Shown: piece after piece, positions 22,216 through 35,228 of the stretch
How the letters are laid out: every line of letters begins with the position of its first letter
Position numbering within the stretch: the stretch's first letter is position 1
Source: Marsupella aquatica
Taxonomy: Eukaryota; Marchantiophyta
Length of the DNA: 64,000 bases
Reading direction: 5' to 3'
Assembly (NCBI GenBank): GCA_973895155.1
Contig: OZ316892.1
Location: 23,622,001-23,686,000, forward strand
Program-made: the position numbers and the translations under genes
The notes under the pieces: model-generated
What the model saw: the letters and a program-made list of their open reading frames with translations, nothing else
What the model was told of the DNA's origin: nothing
Databases searched by the model: none

Positions 22216-25200
22216 ATGCAACCACCGCCACCACCACCTCTGAGGCCCGGGGCATCGGAGAGCCCTTTCGCTCAGCCTCCCGTCGGTGGTGCCCCCTTTC
22301 AAACAGCAAAACAGCCTTACCCTGCACCACCAGGTATGATCTGATTCCTAAACCTTGGTCTGTTTCACCTGCGCTTGTGTGGGTTTTCATTTTCTGTTTC
22401 GGCATGCTTGAGACGGCAATCAGGCTTATGTTTCGGGAGGAAATCTTTCTTTTGCATGTATTGTGGTTGCCATTGGGAAAAGCAGCTTAGAAGACCCCTT
22501 GCAGAACTGTGATGTTTTTGGTGTAGTTATTTAGAAGGGATACTAGGGGTAACTGCGGGGACAGTGGATCTGGGTTTTGTGGATCCGATGAATTGGATTC
22601 GGGTTTTACTCTATCAATTGTGCTCTTGTCTATCCTTCAGACAGACGGCTTTCATGGCTTTCAGGGATTTAGGTTTCGTTGATGCCCGTGCTGGGTTTGG
22701 AGTATGAATTCGTGCATTGTGTGTGGATGGTAGTGTGATCATTTTGCTCGGGAAGGTGTCTGTCTCCTGTGTATCTATAATGTTTTTGCTTTTTTTGGGG
22801 GTTTGTTTGGTTGACAGGGATGCAAAATTTAGCACAACCATGGCAGCAGCAGCAGCAGCCAGGACTAGGACAGCAACCTTTTCGCCCTCAGCCTGGGAAT
22901 TTTCCAGGCCCCCCCCAGGCGTTCGTGCCAGCTTCTGGTCCTACACGTCCAGGGCCGCCTCCTTCTCGGCCTCAGTCAGGGAATTTTGCGAGTGTTCCAG
23001 GAACGGCACCCACTCAGGCTTTCATCCCCACTTCTAATCCGACATCCCCGCGGGCAGTTGGAGGGCCACCCAATTCAGGTCCCGGATCAGTGCGACCAGG
23101 AGGACCCCCAATGGCATTCAACCCTGGGCAGTCGTTTCCTTCCACTGCTCCCCCATTAGCTGGCCAGTCTGTCCGTCCATCTGGCCCTCCTCCTGGCCCT
23201 TTCTTAGGACAGCAACGACCTTCTGGTTCACCCCTAACAGTAGGTGCTGGTCCTCCTGGAACGCGGCCTGCTGGTGCACCTCCCGGATCATTTCCTGGCG
23301 GGCCAATTCCTCAAGGAAAAGGGTATGTTGCACCTCAATCAGGAGCTGCTTATGCTCCACCACCATCTGGAGCTCAACTAGGGCCACCTCCCGTAGGAAG
23401 TCCAGCACCGGCTTTTGGTTCACCTCCAACATCTTTTCAACCACGGATGGCTCCTCTAGGATCGCAAATACTCTCCAGTGCACCGCTTCCTGGACATCCT
23501 AATGGCGTAGCACAGCCTCCCCCACTTCCTTTAGGAGACAGATTTGCTGGTATTTCAGGTCCAGCCCCCGGGCAAATGAATGTACCATCATCTCCTTATT
23601 CTAATTTTGGGCAAGGAGCCCCTGCACCTGCATATGGGGCACAGCAGCCAGCTGCACCTCCACAGTTTGGGCGTCCACAAGCAACTGGCCAGTATGGGGC
23701 ACCTCCCCAGGGTGCCTACGGTGCAGTACAACCTAATTCCATCCCAGGGCAACTACAAGCTGGACAGATGGGAGGCTATATGGCACCTCCTCCCATGGCA
23801 GGATATGGTAGTGATCCAACTGCCAGAGGTTTGCCAGAGGAATTCCAGTCTCTGTCAATGGTACCCCTTCCAGGATCTATGGATCCAGGGGTCGATCCGG
23901 CTGCCCTTCCCAGACCATCAGATGACATGGAGCCACCTGCTTCAACCTGGGCTGCCAATTGTCATCCAAGATATCTGCGGCTTACATGCAACTCTTTGCC
24001 CAATTCGCATTCACTTGTTTCCCGCTGGCATTTGCCTCTAGGAGCTGTTGTGCATCCCCTAGCAGAGGCGCCACCCGGGGTAAGAGACTACCTTGTTACT
24101 TATGTTCCCGAGTAATTCTGCTGGCTTTCCTTATATATTGTAGCACTACCTCAATGTTGTCGTTAAAAATTTGTGACATTTTGGAGTTTAAGCTTGATGA
24201 GTGACCTAAATGCAGGAAGAAGTACCAGTTGTAAATTTTGGTGCCACAAGTATTGTACGTTGTCGGCGTTGTCGGACATACATCAATGCTTATGTAACTT
24301 TCACAGATGGTGGAAAACGGTGGCGATGCAATGTGTGTGTCCTATTGAATGAAGGTGACGACGAAGTTCAATCTGTCATTTGCAGTTGCAGCAATTACTA
24401 CATTCCACATTTTTCTAGTTTCAGCCTTTAAAGCTCGTGCGCATTCTCCAGCTTCTAGGTTCTATAATTCTTAAAGTCCGTATACAGTGAAGAAAGAAGA
24501 AAGTCATATCCCAGACAGAAAACTGGGCGCTTACAATGTCTTTTTCTATTGGATGAAAACAGTGCCTGTCGAGTACTTCTGTCCTTTGGATGCGAATGGG
24601 AAACGAAGGGATGCGGAGGAAAGACCAGAGCTTTGTAAGGGTAGCGTAGAATTTGTTGCTCCAACAGAGTATATGGTTCGGCCTCCAATGCCACCAGTGT
24701 ACTTTTTCTTGATTGATGTATCACTATCAGCCATTAGGACTGGTATGCTACAGGTAATGCACTCCCCCTCCCTTCTATCGTAGATTCCATTTTTTATTTT
24801 TGCACCGTGCTTTATATTCTTTAGACGATTTTACCGTTAATTAGGTGGCAGTCACTGTGATGTGTCCATTATTCAGATTAACCAGTGCAATGTAAGAACG
24901 CGGTATTTTAATTTCATCGATTGGAATATTCTGCTTTCAGGTAGCCTGTGAAACTATCAAGGCAGGTTTGGACAACTTGCCCGGTTTTCCTCGCACGCAA
25001 ATTGGGTTCATAACATTTGACAGCACGCTTCATTTTTACAGCTTGAAGGTTCCATCTCTTTCTCACGGTTAAGACTTTTCTATTGGTGTTCATTGACAGC
25101 GAATCATTTCGCTATTTTGCTTTACAGACACCTTCACGTAATATGTTCTTGTTACCTTTAGGGGTCGCTAGTCCAGATGCCCAGTCTGCTCAATGAGCTA

Positions 25201-28200
25201 TTAGGACTGAGACCGTGGTGACATTGTTGTGCAGTCGTCATTGACTCAGCCCCAAATGATGGTGGTCGCTGAGCTCGATGATCCCTTCCTGCCTATGCCC
25301 GATGACTTGCTGGTCAATCTCTCGGAGTCACGAACAGTTGTGGAAGCTCTGCTGGATAGCCTACCTTCAATGTTTCAAAACAATGTCAATATTGAATCAG
25401 CACTTGGTCCTGCACTAAAGGCTTCTTTTATGGTCATGGTAAGAGTTCATGGTCGTTTTTCTTATCTTGGTGTCGGCCCTAGAAAACAAGTACTTTTTGC
25501 TAAAAAACAAAATTTCAGTGGGTTCACAATAATTAATCTGCAACTTAAGCACATAGAAGTTCTAGGATCTAACAGTATTGATATTGGAGGAACGTGACAA
25601 ATATTTCTGCTCAAATGTGTCTTTCAACATGAATGCAGAGTCAACTTGGAGGCAAGCTGCTCGTGTTCCAAAGCACATTACCTTCCTTAGGTGTCGGTAG
25701 ACTGAAGCTGCGGGGAGATGACCCACGTGTCTATGGAACCGAAAAGGAAGCTTTTCTTCGAGTCACAGAAGACCAGTTTTACAAGCAGATGGCGGCAGAT
25801 TTTTCCAAGTACCAAATTGGTGTGAACATATATGCATTTGCAGACAAGTATACTGATATTGCATCGCTAGGTAACTCCTTCTTCATCTCTAATCAAATGG
25901 ACTCGGGGGTATTCTATGTGTTGTTTCGAAACTTTGCATTATGGAGCAGAAGAGCTTGTTTTGAATGATTAGTGTACTGTATATTCAATTTGTTTTGATG
26001 CATTTTTACAATGAACAAAATTCTTCATTTGCAACAGGTACACTACCAAAATATACAGGGGGACAGATCATCTATTATCCTGGGTACTATTCGGAACTGC
26101 ACAGTAAGAAGTTTAGTTATGAGCTTGCCAGAGATCTGTCGAGAGAAACAGCTTGGGAAGCAGTGATGCGCATTAGATGTGGAAAAGGTAATTTCGCTGT
26201 GAACCAGTCTGTATTATTTTTTGCCGCTGGTGTCTAATATCAGAAAGATTGAACTAGCTTTGTGTAGCATTTCGTATGCCCCAGGTCTCATGAACTTAAG
26301 CAGCATGTATGATAAGTGTGGAACTATTCCTTTCTTCTAGAGCACCATGTTTATGTTAAGGTACCCAAGAGCCTTCTCCTCATTTGGTTTTATTTGGCAG
26401 GAATAAGGTTTAGTACCTATCATGGTCACTTTATGCTTCGAAGTTCCGATTTGCTGGCACTTCCTGCTGTCGACGTGGATAAAGCCTTTGCGATGCAACT
26501 TACTTTGGAGGATACCCTTCTGACTAGTCCAACTGTTTACTTTCAAGTGGCTGTGCTGTATCCTTTCCTCACAATTTATATGTCATGGATCGGTTTTGAA
26601 ATTTTGCATGGTGAAAAAAAATGAAAAATTGACAAAAATGAAAAAAACTGCTTGGTGTAACTACTTAAGTGTACCAACATGTTCGTAGAGATGCATGACA
26701 GGCTTCATGTTTTGATTAATACTAGTCAATGCACTTGAGGCATGCTTGACATGGTCGGGAGCTTATGATGGTCGCCTTGGCTTTTGCAATATAACTTGTG
26801 CTTTAAGGAACTGTAAACGTTTGCAGTTGCGTTCTTCGGAATATATAGTCGATCACCGTTGGATACTTGAAACCCAGAAGTATTTACCTTTTCATAATTG
26901 ACACAATTACTTTGATGACATTCTGTGTTTTTGGGACATTGAGTGATGCACGGAGGCTAGATTCACGACGAGTTTAGAAGAAGTGATTGAGATGTAATCA
27001 TTTTTGCTCTCTTAGCTTCCATTCTGGCGTCTTCCGTCTACTTTAGTCTTCAGGATATTGTCCATCTGGAAGCATTGCCCATGATAATCTTAACCAAGTT
27101 ACCCACAGCTACACGTCATCCTCTGGGGAAAGGCGGATCAGAGTTCATACCATGGCAGCACCTGTGACAGCAGATCTTGGTGAAATGTATCGCTCAGCAG
27201 ATGTGGGAGCGATTGCTAGTGTTATGAGCAGGCTGGGTACAACACAATCCTCTCGGCCATGCTCTAGTTTTATTTTTTATTGAACATCTCTTATGTGGTG
27301 TTTGAAGGGTATGTCTAGTAGAAAAATTGACTTTTAAGTTTCTGAATGGTTGAAATCGGTATCCATGCAGCAATTGAGAAGGCCCTGGTGTCAAAGCTGG
27401 AGGATGCCCGCCAAGCAACACAGGCGAGATTGGTCAAAAGTTTGCGAGAGTATCGGAATTTGTTTGCTGTCCAGCATCGTACAGCAGGACGGCTGATTTT
27501 TCCAGAATCCCTGAGGCTCCTCCCGCTATATGTCCTCGCCATAAACAAATCTATTGCTCTGAGGGGTGGCTTCAATGATGTTTCTGCTGACGAACGATGT
27601 GCTGCTGCGTTTGAGATGCAAATCATGCCTATCTCTCGACTACTGAAGTTTCTTTATCCATCGTTGTATCGATTTGATGATTTTCTATACCAGGTTTGAT
27701 GAAATTGCTCACCGTTTTGGAACCTAATTCTCTCACTGGGCTAAACGATGTCGCACATCTACTTTGTAGGGGAGCTATGTAAATGGCGGAGTATTTGTTG
27801 GGAATTTAACGAAGTTATCCGGATGCTTGTGTGAGCCTTGAATTCTGCATGTTGAGCGCCTGTCGTAGAACATCATTTTCTTTGAAAGGCTCATAGTTTT
27901 TCTGAAAATTTTCTTTAGGATATCTACTAGATATAATGGTCACTGGTTCTAATGAAGACTGAGTGCTACCTTCCAAAATAGGGATTCTTTTGGTGAATTG
28001 AGATATAAGAGACCATCAGAACTATGTATCACAGTTGAAAAATGACTTCGAGTATTGGTTTGCCTATAATTTTATGGAGACTATGAACTTGTATTACATG
28101 AGTACTCACTCAGACCGACATTTTTTCTGTGCAGGGAACGAAGATCAAGGCAGATGGCCCAATTGAGTTGCCATCTCCTCTATGGTTGACAGGGGAGCGT

Positions 28201-28799
28201 CTTGACCCTCGTGGCGCCTATTTCTTGAATGATGGAATGCATTTTGTCCTGTGGGTGGGAAAAGTACTATCATTGGAGTTTGTGGGACTCCTCTATGGCT
28301 CAGAAGTTGCCCAGTCTGCCGATTCTAGCAAGGTATTTCTCAGCGTAGGATAATCTTATGCTTTACAAGAAAGATTTGTTGATGATAACAGGTTTTCGTA
28401 TTTTCTCAACAAATTTGACAATGATTGTTCAAAATTTCTAGTAGAGGAGGGAAAGTTTGCACGCGCCGTCATCATATGTCATCGCTCGTCTCATTCTCTT
28501 AGGATAAGGGGGGAAACGACAAGTTTGCTAAGAGATCTCATTACGCTCGGGTGGTGTTTTCATAGGTGGCTGTCGTCTCACAAGACAATGATTTATCAAA
28601 ACGCTTCGTTACTGTACTTCAAAAATTAAGAGAAAAGAACTCAGCGTTGTATCAGGAATGCTATCTAGTGAGGCAGGGTGAGCAGCCAAGGGAGTCACGT
28701 CTTGTTCTTGCCAATCTTGTTGAGGATCGGACTGCTCCGCCATTTGGCTATGTTGACTGGGTGATACAGATTCATCGGCAGGTACAGCAGAATTCGTAA
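22216..28799 (+). CDS. SEC24: COPII coat subunit SEC24, plant SEC24C/CEF type
   Basis: SEC24 is the cargo-binding subunit of the COPII inner coat, pairing with SEC23 at ER exit sites. Thirteen exons join in phase: 22216-22333, 22818-24079, 24216-24354, 24563-24753, 24941-25048, 25235-25438, 25639-25870, 26038-26187, 26401-26557, 27109-27236, 27371-27693, 28135-28332, 28566-28799, giving 1147 residues. Residues 1-360 are Pro/Gln/Gly-rich and disordered, as in the family. The zinc finger has C476, C479, C498 and C501. VYFFLIDVS opens the trunk, followed by GFITFDS and [11 protein letters not shown], the beta-sandwich and helical parts, and a gelsolin-like end with VRQGEQPRE and [13 protein letters not shown]. 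Conserved segments such as [19 protein letters not shown] point to the SEC24C/CEF clade rather than SEC24A. An in-frame ATG at 22159 would add 19 residues; 22216 was chosen because MQPPPP resembles the usual start. Confidence 0.95.
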
Positions 28800-31700
28800 G
28801 TATTATTTGTACCGGGGTAAGCGGCAGTCCCTCTTTAACATTGAGATGTCAAACCACAGTAACGGTTTGGCAAGAACATCAGTTTGGGGGAACACTTTAG
28901 GGATGTGTAAGGATTTGTATAGTTGGGGAGTTCTTTGCCAAGCAGATCTCAAGTACAGGTGCCAAATTTATCGGTGTTGTTTACTAGTCTGACTACAATA
29001 AGCGTTAGTTAGTGCTTCTTTGTAGGTTGTTAGAGTCGAAAATTTTCCTTTTGTTCCAAGGTCCGGTAGTGGCAGTATTATTTTAAACTGCCAGAGACTA
29101 GCTCAATCATAGATTTTAGGCATGACTGAGGATCAATCATCCACCTCTTAAGGTGGCATTTCTTGGATGTGAAAAGGACTTGAGCGTTGAGAAATAAAGC
29201 AGGTATTCACGGTCTCTGTTGGAAGTGTAAAACAGCGTCATTACGATGACTGATCTTTGCCGCATAAATTGAATACAGAGCCTGGAGATGTCTAATGCAT
29301 TTGCATTTTTGTGCTGAGATGACTTCGTCTACGGGTCAGTTATAGTTGTATCCTCAGAAACTTGTCAAGACTTCGGTTGGCTGAAGTCGAGATACAGCTG
29401 CAGCAGTCACTAATAATGCCTTCGAAGGTAGTCATAAATTGTTATAGTATTCTCTAGTTTTCCTTGGTCGGAAACAAGGCAATGATGCAGGTCGTTAGAG
29501 TAACATCAGGTCGTTTAATTGACATGTGGGTCAATCAGCCGGTCACCACAGGATCTTTACAAGTGATTTTAACGTCAGTGTTGACCTGCATATTTGTCTT
29601 TGATGAATTGGAATATAACAGAAGATGCCATTCGCTATCCAAAGATCAGAAGAGGGGGCTCTAGTGTTAAAACTGCAGGTTTACATTGGTTTGTGGGCTC
29701 TTTAATTCTAATCATCAACATCATATACCCTTCATTGATCCAATTTGGATGAACAATCCGAGAGTCCACCGTTGGAAGCCCACAAGCAACATTTGCCGTG
29801 AGCTGTTACTGGAGTTCACTTTGGAGACCAGGACTCATGAGAGATTGGTTGTCCTTGCTGGACTTTATGGTCCATTTTGGTCCTCATAATGTGCAAAAAA
29901 AAGCCCTAGATACACAGGTGGGTTCTCTAAAACCAAAAACAAAACAACTAACAATGCAACACTGACCAAAAGTTATATCAACTTTTTTGGGGGTACACTT
30001 GTGGGGGGTGGGGGGGAGGGGGAACTTTTGGTCCATCCTATCAATTTACAAGAATTTCAATGTTTACTTTTCTTCTTTGACCAACTTGCAGTGAGAGAGA
30101 ATGGAAATCCCTTTTGTTGTTGTCTTTATCACCTTTGGCCAAAGTTTGATGAGAGGTGCTTTATGGAAAGGTTTTTTTTAATCCGGAATTATTCAATCCT
30201 CAAGTGATTAGCAATGCACCATGGAAAGGTCTGCTGCTATGGAAGCCTTTTTTGGTTTTCATTGCAGTTTGCAAAGAGAGGTGCTTCATTTTATGGAATT
30301 AGAGCATGAATGGATCTGGCCACTTTGTCTATGAAGCCCAGATGGACTGGCAAAGCTTGGATGGACTTGCTCAGAACATTGAAATTGACTCAGATAACAT
30401 TGTTTACGCTTTTGACTGAAATGTCACTTATAAACAGTCTCCTTACCGTTTGCCACCGGTTTCAATTACATTACCACACTGGTTTCCTTGGTAATTTGAC
30501 AGCTTGATGACCTTGGACCTGAAAGACATCAAGACGTCATGTCATTTCTCAGGATCACCATGGCTTCTTGACTACTTTCTCCCCAAGGTAATCAAAGTAG
30601 TCAATTGCAATCCATGACCGGTTTCTTTTAATTTTCATTGTAAAAGCAACGATCACTTTACACAGTCCATGGCGATGGGCAGGGACAATGTCTCGGTCCA
30701 TCCGGGCTTTTGTTTCTCATTTTATGGAAACTGTTTTTTATTTCAGAAACTAAAATGCTCTTCCACAAGTGATTAGCAATGCATTATGGAAGGTCTCTTT
30801 GCCATTGAAGCCCTTTGTTGTTGTCATCATTAGGAAGGTTTGATGAGAGGTACTTTATTTATGGAAAGGTTTGTAAATTTTTAAAACTGAATTATTTCAT
30901 CCCCCAAGTGAGTAGGAAGGCATTATGGAAAGGTTTCTTGCCCAATTTTTTTTGTTTCTATTTTGATGACCTTACCCAGCCAGAAAAAATGATGTAGGGA
31001 GGAAGGATATGGGAATTTCGCTATGCCATGATGCCCCTATCACAAAGATTAGGGCATTATAGCTTTGGCATGGCAATTGAGGACAAAATTTTGGGTACTG
31101 TATCTCCTCTCCTCACCTCACCTCACCTCAAGAGAAGGCTTTACCTTTCTCAGGACAGAACTGTTTGTTAATTAATGCAACTTTGACACACAAAGATTAT
31201 CATTCTAGGAGTGCAATTCAATGCCAACAACTCTGATGTCAACCAGTGAATTTCTCATGCACCTTCAATTTTGCAATCGATTGTTTGCCCTGTGTTGCAG
31301 ATCGTGTGCCTTGATTGAAATTGAGAAGGAGATTCAATCAACAATCAACTTCTAATTTCTGGGTTGCACCGATGTGGTGGTGCAACTTAAGTTTCCTTAA
31401 ATCTGTTCTCGTGATAGAATAAGTGAAGGTGTAACATTTCAACATCAAATCAGTGTAGGGAAATTCTGGCCCCCTTTGATGAGATCAGTACAGTGCTGAT
31501 AGGAATTTCTGCTTTTACCAACTTCTGTTGTATCCTCAAGCACCTGTGATTTCCGCTTGGTCCCAATGAATCTGCTTCCTATGCCAAAAGATCTGACATA
31601 ATGTCAATCAATCAGACAAATTCCTACCCTGGCCCTACTTTTCTCAATCAGGACCTGAATTAGTCAGGAGATTGGTGTCTGGAGATTGGTGGTTGAATCC

Positions 31701-32384
31701 CAATGAAGTTGGACCTAAAATCCTCACTTTCCTAAACCCTAGTTGTGAAAACCGGCTCTCTAAGATTGTTGAGAGCTTTGGAATATATGGGCTTCAAAGG
31801 ACACTGATTCAGTGTTATCTATTCATTCTATGTAACGATTCTATGAGATAGTTGACATTCTAACTCAAAATGTGGAGACCTTGTCATCCACACTCCAGAT
31901 TCCAGATCCAGTCTGTTGCTTTTTCTATTGACGAGTGATTCTACGCTCTATCTCATCACCTGAATGACACTCTCTTGTTATTGTTAACCTTGTCTCCTGA
32001 TCCAAATTTGATTGTACACACTATTTTTTGCAACTTTGTACCTCTGTTCAATTTTCTTTCACTTTTGAACTGAGTTTATGCTTCCTCCCTGTCTTAGTCC
32101 TATTTTGTTCAATCACTTACCTTCATGTAGTCTACTCCCACCATAAAGAGGGAGACAAAAATAGAACCAAACTACTCTTTGGCTTTTGTTCATGTTTGGT
32201 GACAAAGTTGTACTCCCTTCTACATGCTATCTATTTCAACCATTGGGATTCCAAATCCTGTCTATCTTATATTGTCCTGACCAGTTGTCCATTCTTTCTC
32301 TGAATCTATGATTTTTCTGAATTTTGAAGGAATTGGCGACCTTTCACCGTACCCTGCTCGATTCTTCCCTACACTACAAAAACC
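28800..32384. other. Intergenic region downstream of SEC24
   Basis: The first few hundred bases are probably 3' UTR. Around 30050-30960 a family of degenerate fragments (TTTGATGAGAGG..CTTTATGGAAAGG; AAGTGATTAGCAATGCA..TATGGAA) recurs at 30145-30250, 30760-30870 and 30895-30930. A G-rich run lies at 30001-30021 and a CCTCA microsatellite at 31110-31135. No open frame has recognisable content. Confidence 0.5.
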
Positions 32385-33000
32385 ATTGATTGTTGGTAGG
32401 TATTCAAGTGGTGTCAATCCTACCGACACTCTTGTCAGTTTGTGCTATCAATATTACTCGGGTATTTCTACAGTTCTCATGCTCTCAATTCGCTTCTTTC
32501 CTCTCTCTCCATGAAATGTATCCCAGAAGAGTCAATTGTAGTGACATCTTTACCAGTTCATGCTATTATTTGGGTATTGCTACAACTCCACTTTCCACAA
32601 TTCTCATGCTCCCAAGTTTCTTCTTTCCTCAAGTCCTCTCTTCAAAATGTGGTCCCACTGTAGCCATTGATGGTTGGTAGGTCCTCAAGTGGTGTCAATG
32701 TTAGTGACATCTTTCACTAGTTCATGCTATCAATTCACTCAGGTATGTCTACACCTCCACTTCCCAAAATCCTTCTGCTCGCAATTGTCTTCGTTCTGAA
32801 AATCCACTTTCAACCAATGTGGTCCCACTGTAGCCATGATTGTTGCTAGGTCCTCAAGTGGTGCGATCAATCCTAGTGAATCTTTCACCAATTCAAGGTA
32901 TCAATTCAGTTGAGCATTTCTACAACTCCACTATCCACAACCCTCATGCTCCCAATTTACTTTCTCTGCATTGAATCTTCTCTCCACAATGTGTCCCACT
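32385..33000 (+). repeat. Degenerate tandem array, about 150-170 bp units
   Basis: About four units, starting near 32387, 32515, 32670 and 32843. They share GTTGGTAGGTCCTCAAGTGG, GTGACATCTTTCAC..TTCATGCTATCAATTC, TCTACAACTCCACTT, CTCATGCTCCCAA and AATGTGGTCCCACTGTAGCC. The last unit ends with AATGTGTCCCACT at 32988-33000, which contains the first ATG of the following open frame. Confidence 0.8.
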
Positions 33001-35228
33001 ACCCTTACCTTGCTTGATGGAACTTTTGGGGGTCGTCCAGATGGTGATGAAGGAAGAGGGCTTCTTCCCAGATATTCTGGACAAAATGTGGGTGAAATTT
33101 CAGTGAACCCTTCACTTGGAGTTCAGTCTCCCCCTCCCTTAAGTTTTCGCCCCATAACAAGGCCAGAGCCCCCGCTACCACCACCACAAGTACATCCAGT
33201 GTTTGACACCCCTGCGGATCGCGAGATGGCAAGGGCCATCAAAGACGCTAACATAAGACCATTGGCCGCTCAGAGTTTGAAGATCCATGGTGGGATAAAA
33301 AATGGATTCAAGATTCACTTGAATGGGCCTAGTGGAAAAGATAGCAAAGCTTCAATTGAAGGCCCCAACGGGCACAACTATGTCATTACCCCAGCAGGTG
33401 CTGCAAAGGGAGAGAGCATAGCCCTCAATGGTGGTGGCCTTTATATCAGGTCACACTTGCGTATATAATCTCCTAAATGTATGGGAATACACATCATGCT
33501 ATGTTCCTAATAATTATTTTCAGAAGTTCAAGAAACTTGGATGTTGATACTCTCTATAACTTAGGAACTCAGGAACTCAGAACTCAGGAAATACCTTTCA
33601 TACCTGGATTTCATGCAAGATGGTTAAATGAAGTAAATTTGTTCAATAAACTCACTCAGATATTGACACTGTAGATCTAACTTTTGAACAAACTCAGAAA
33701 ACACACTGAAGCTGCACTTCTCTTGTAGATGCAGTTTCTTTGCACTAACTTTCAATCCTTGGTGTCATCTTAAGTTTGACACTACTCATAAAACTCCAAT
33801 GAAAGTCTAAAGTTATACAATAACTGTACAAGTAGTAATGTTTTTGGTGTGAGGCTTGAGCATGCAGGGCTGCAAATAACAAGAAGCAACTCATAACTGC
33901 AACCTCGTGTCCAGACAATCAAGTTCAGGTAGTGGAGTGATTGATAATGTTTTCTGTGAGGCATGATTAAGATGGTACTCATTTTCTCAGTCACATTGCT
34001 ACTTAGACTTCTAAAGTTATGAATGGCAACTTGGGAGAAAAGCACTGATGTCACTCACAAACCTTAGGAGTAGTATGTCAAGATTGCAAGTGAATGCACA
34101 AACTAGAGTGGTGTATTTTTGCGGCCATTTTTGCTTGAGCCATACGGTGATGGAACATATGGCCGTGGGCAGGTTCAAGTTGGCCAAGGAAAGTCAGCTG
34201 TCCAATTGTCAATTCAAGTTGCCCCTCATGGAAAGAGAGGCGAGGTAGAACTGAATTGTGTGCGCAATGAGGCTGAAGATGGTGGTACTGGATACACAGT
34301 TAGTGTGAACAGGTATACAAGTATATACTTGATGTGTTTGCATATGAGACTACAATTTAATAGGCTTGCATTTGGTTCTCCCAAGATGTATCTTAACTTA
34401 CCATGAAGATCACCCTTGAATCCTATCTCCAGCCTCACCCGACAAGCATAGCACAAGAGACATCTGCTAGAGGATAGCCTATGAGTTCAACGTTTTCATC
34501 AATCTTTGCACCAAGCCTCTATTGCATAAAGTTTTATTGCGTTGTTTGCACTTGACATAAATATGCTATGCAATTTTTCTTTTCTTGCACGATTCAGTCA
34601 AGTCCAGGTCACCATAAGGTGACAACCTCCTGTCATACTTTGTAGATAGGTGATTGATGACATTGTTTATAGCACTAGATACATGGCTTTTGGGGTACTG
34701 TAAGTGACCATGATCTTATAAAAGTGCTTAAATAAGATTATCAAGATATATCAACAAGACTGATGCCTTACATAATATTTACTATCCACTTCACAAAGAG
34801 AGGCAGATGATGATGGAAGAGCTATTCTCAACAAGCAAAGTAGTGTTGCTCCAACAGACAGAATTCCGAGTCCTAGATGCAAAAGCCCGCAAGCTCATGT
34901 AGGTCAATGTCCAGACCCTCAATCTCAGGGATATGAGCCTCGCATATCTCATGATGGCTTGACTCAGCAAGCTCAATCTTACCAAGAGGAAAGATGTCAT
35001 CAGGCCCAGGGTTTTGACCAAGACTGTTTTCTAGACAAAAAAGCCTTCATTAAAGAGAAAGGGCGCATTGCAGAAAAAGAAGGTCCAACAGTACAAGAGC
35101 AATATGCAGCTAAACTAAGAGAGATACTTGTCCAGAAAGAGCTCATTCAAAATGCAGAGCAAGAGCGGATGCAAAATGAAAAGGACTTGCGCCTTGCAAA
35201 TAGGGCGTACAATGCAAATTGGTTGTGA
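32989..35228 (+). CDS. Unrecognised three-exon gene
   Basis: I do not recognise the family. Three open segments join with matching phase-2 introns and GT-AG borders: 32989-33449, 34109-34312, 34799-35228 (stop), giving 364 residues from the first ATG. The N-terminal part is Pro-rich (PPPLSFRPITRPEPPLPPP). The middle looks beta-rich with Gly/Asn turns (LKIHGGIKNGFKIHLNGPSG, then QVQVGQGKSAVQLSIQV). The end is a charged, probably helical or coiled-coil tail (EKEGPTVQEQYAAKLREI, LIQNAEQERMQNEKDLRLA). Two consecutive phase matches would rarely arise by chance, so I think the gene is real. Its true start is doubtful: the ATG at 32989 lies in the end of the upstream tandem repeat, and an acceptor at CTTCCCAG (ending about 33070) or further upstream exons are alternatives. 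More exons after 35228 cannot be excluded. Confidence 0.55.

Noticed and set aside
23118-24041. Additional frames over the Pro-rich SEC24 exon 2
   Set aside because: Shadows; the SEC24 frame is fixed by the downstream conserved segment and intron phases.
30297-30770. Possible MITE with TTAGAGCATG start and TGCTCT end
   Set aside because: The right end lacks the TTA flank and the ends do not match beyond six bases.
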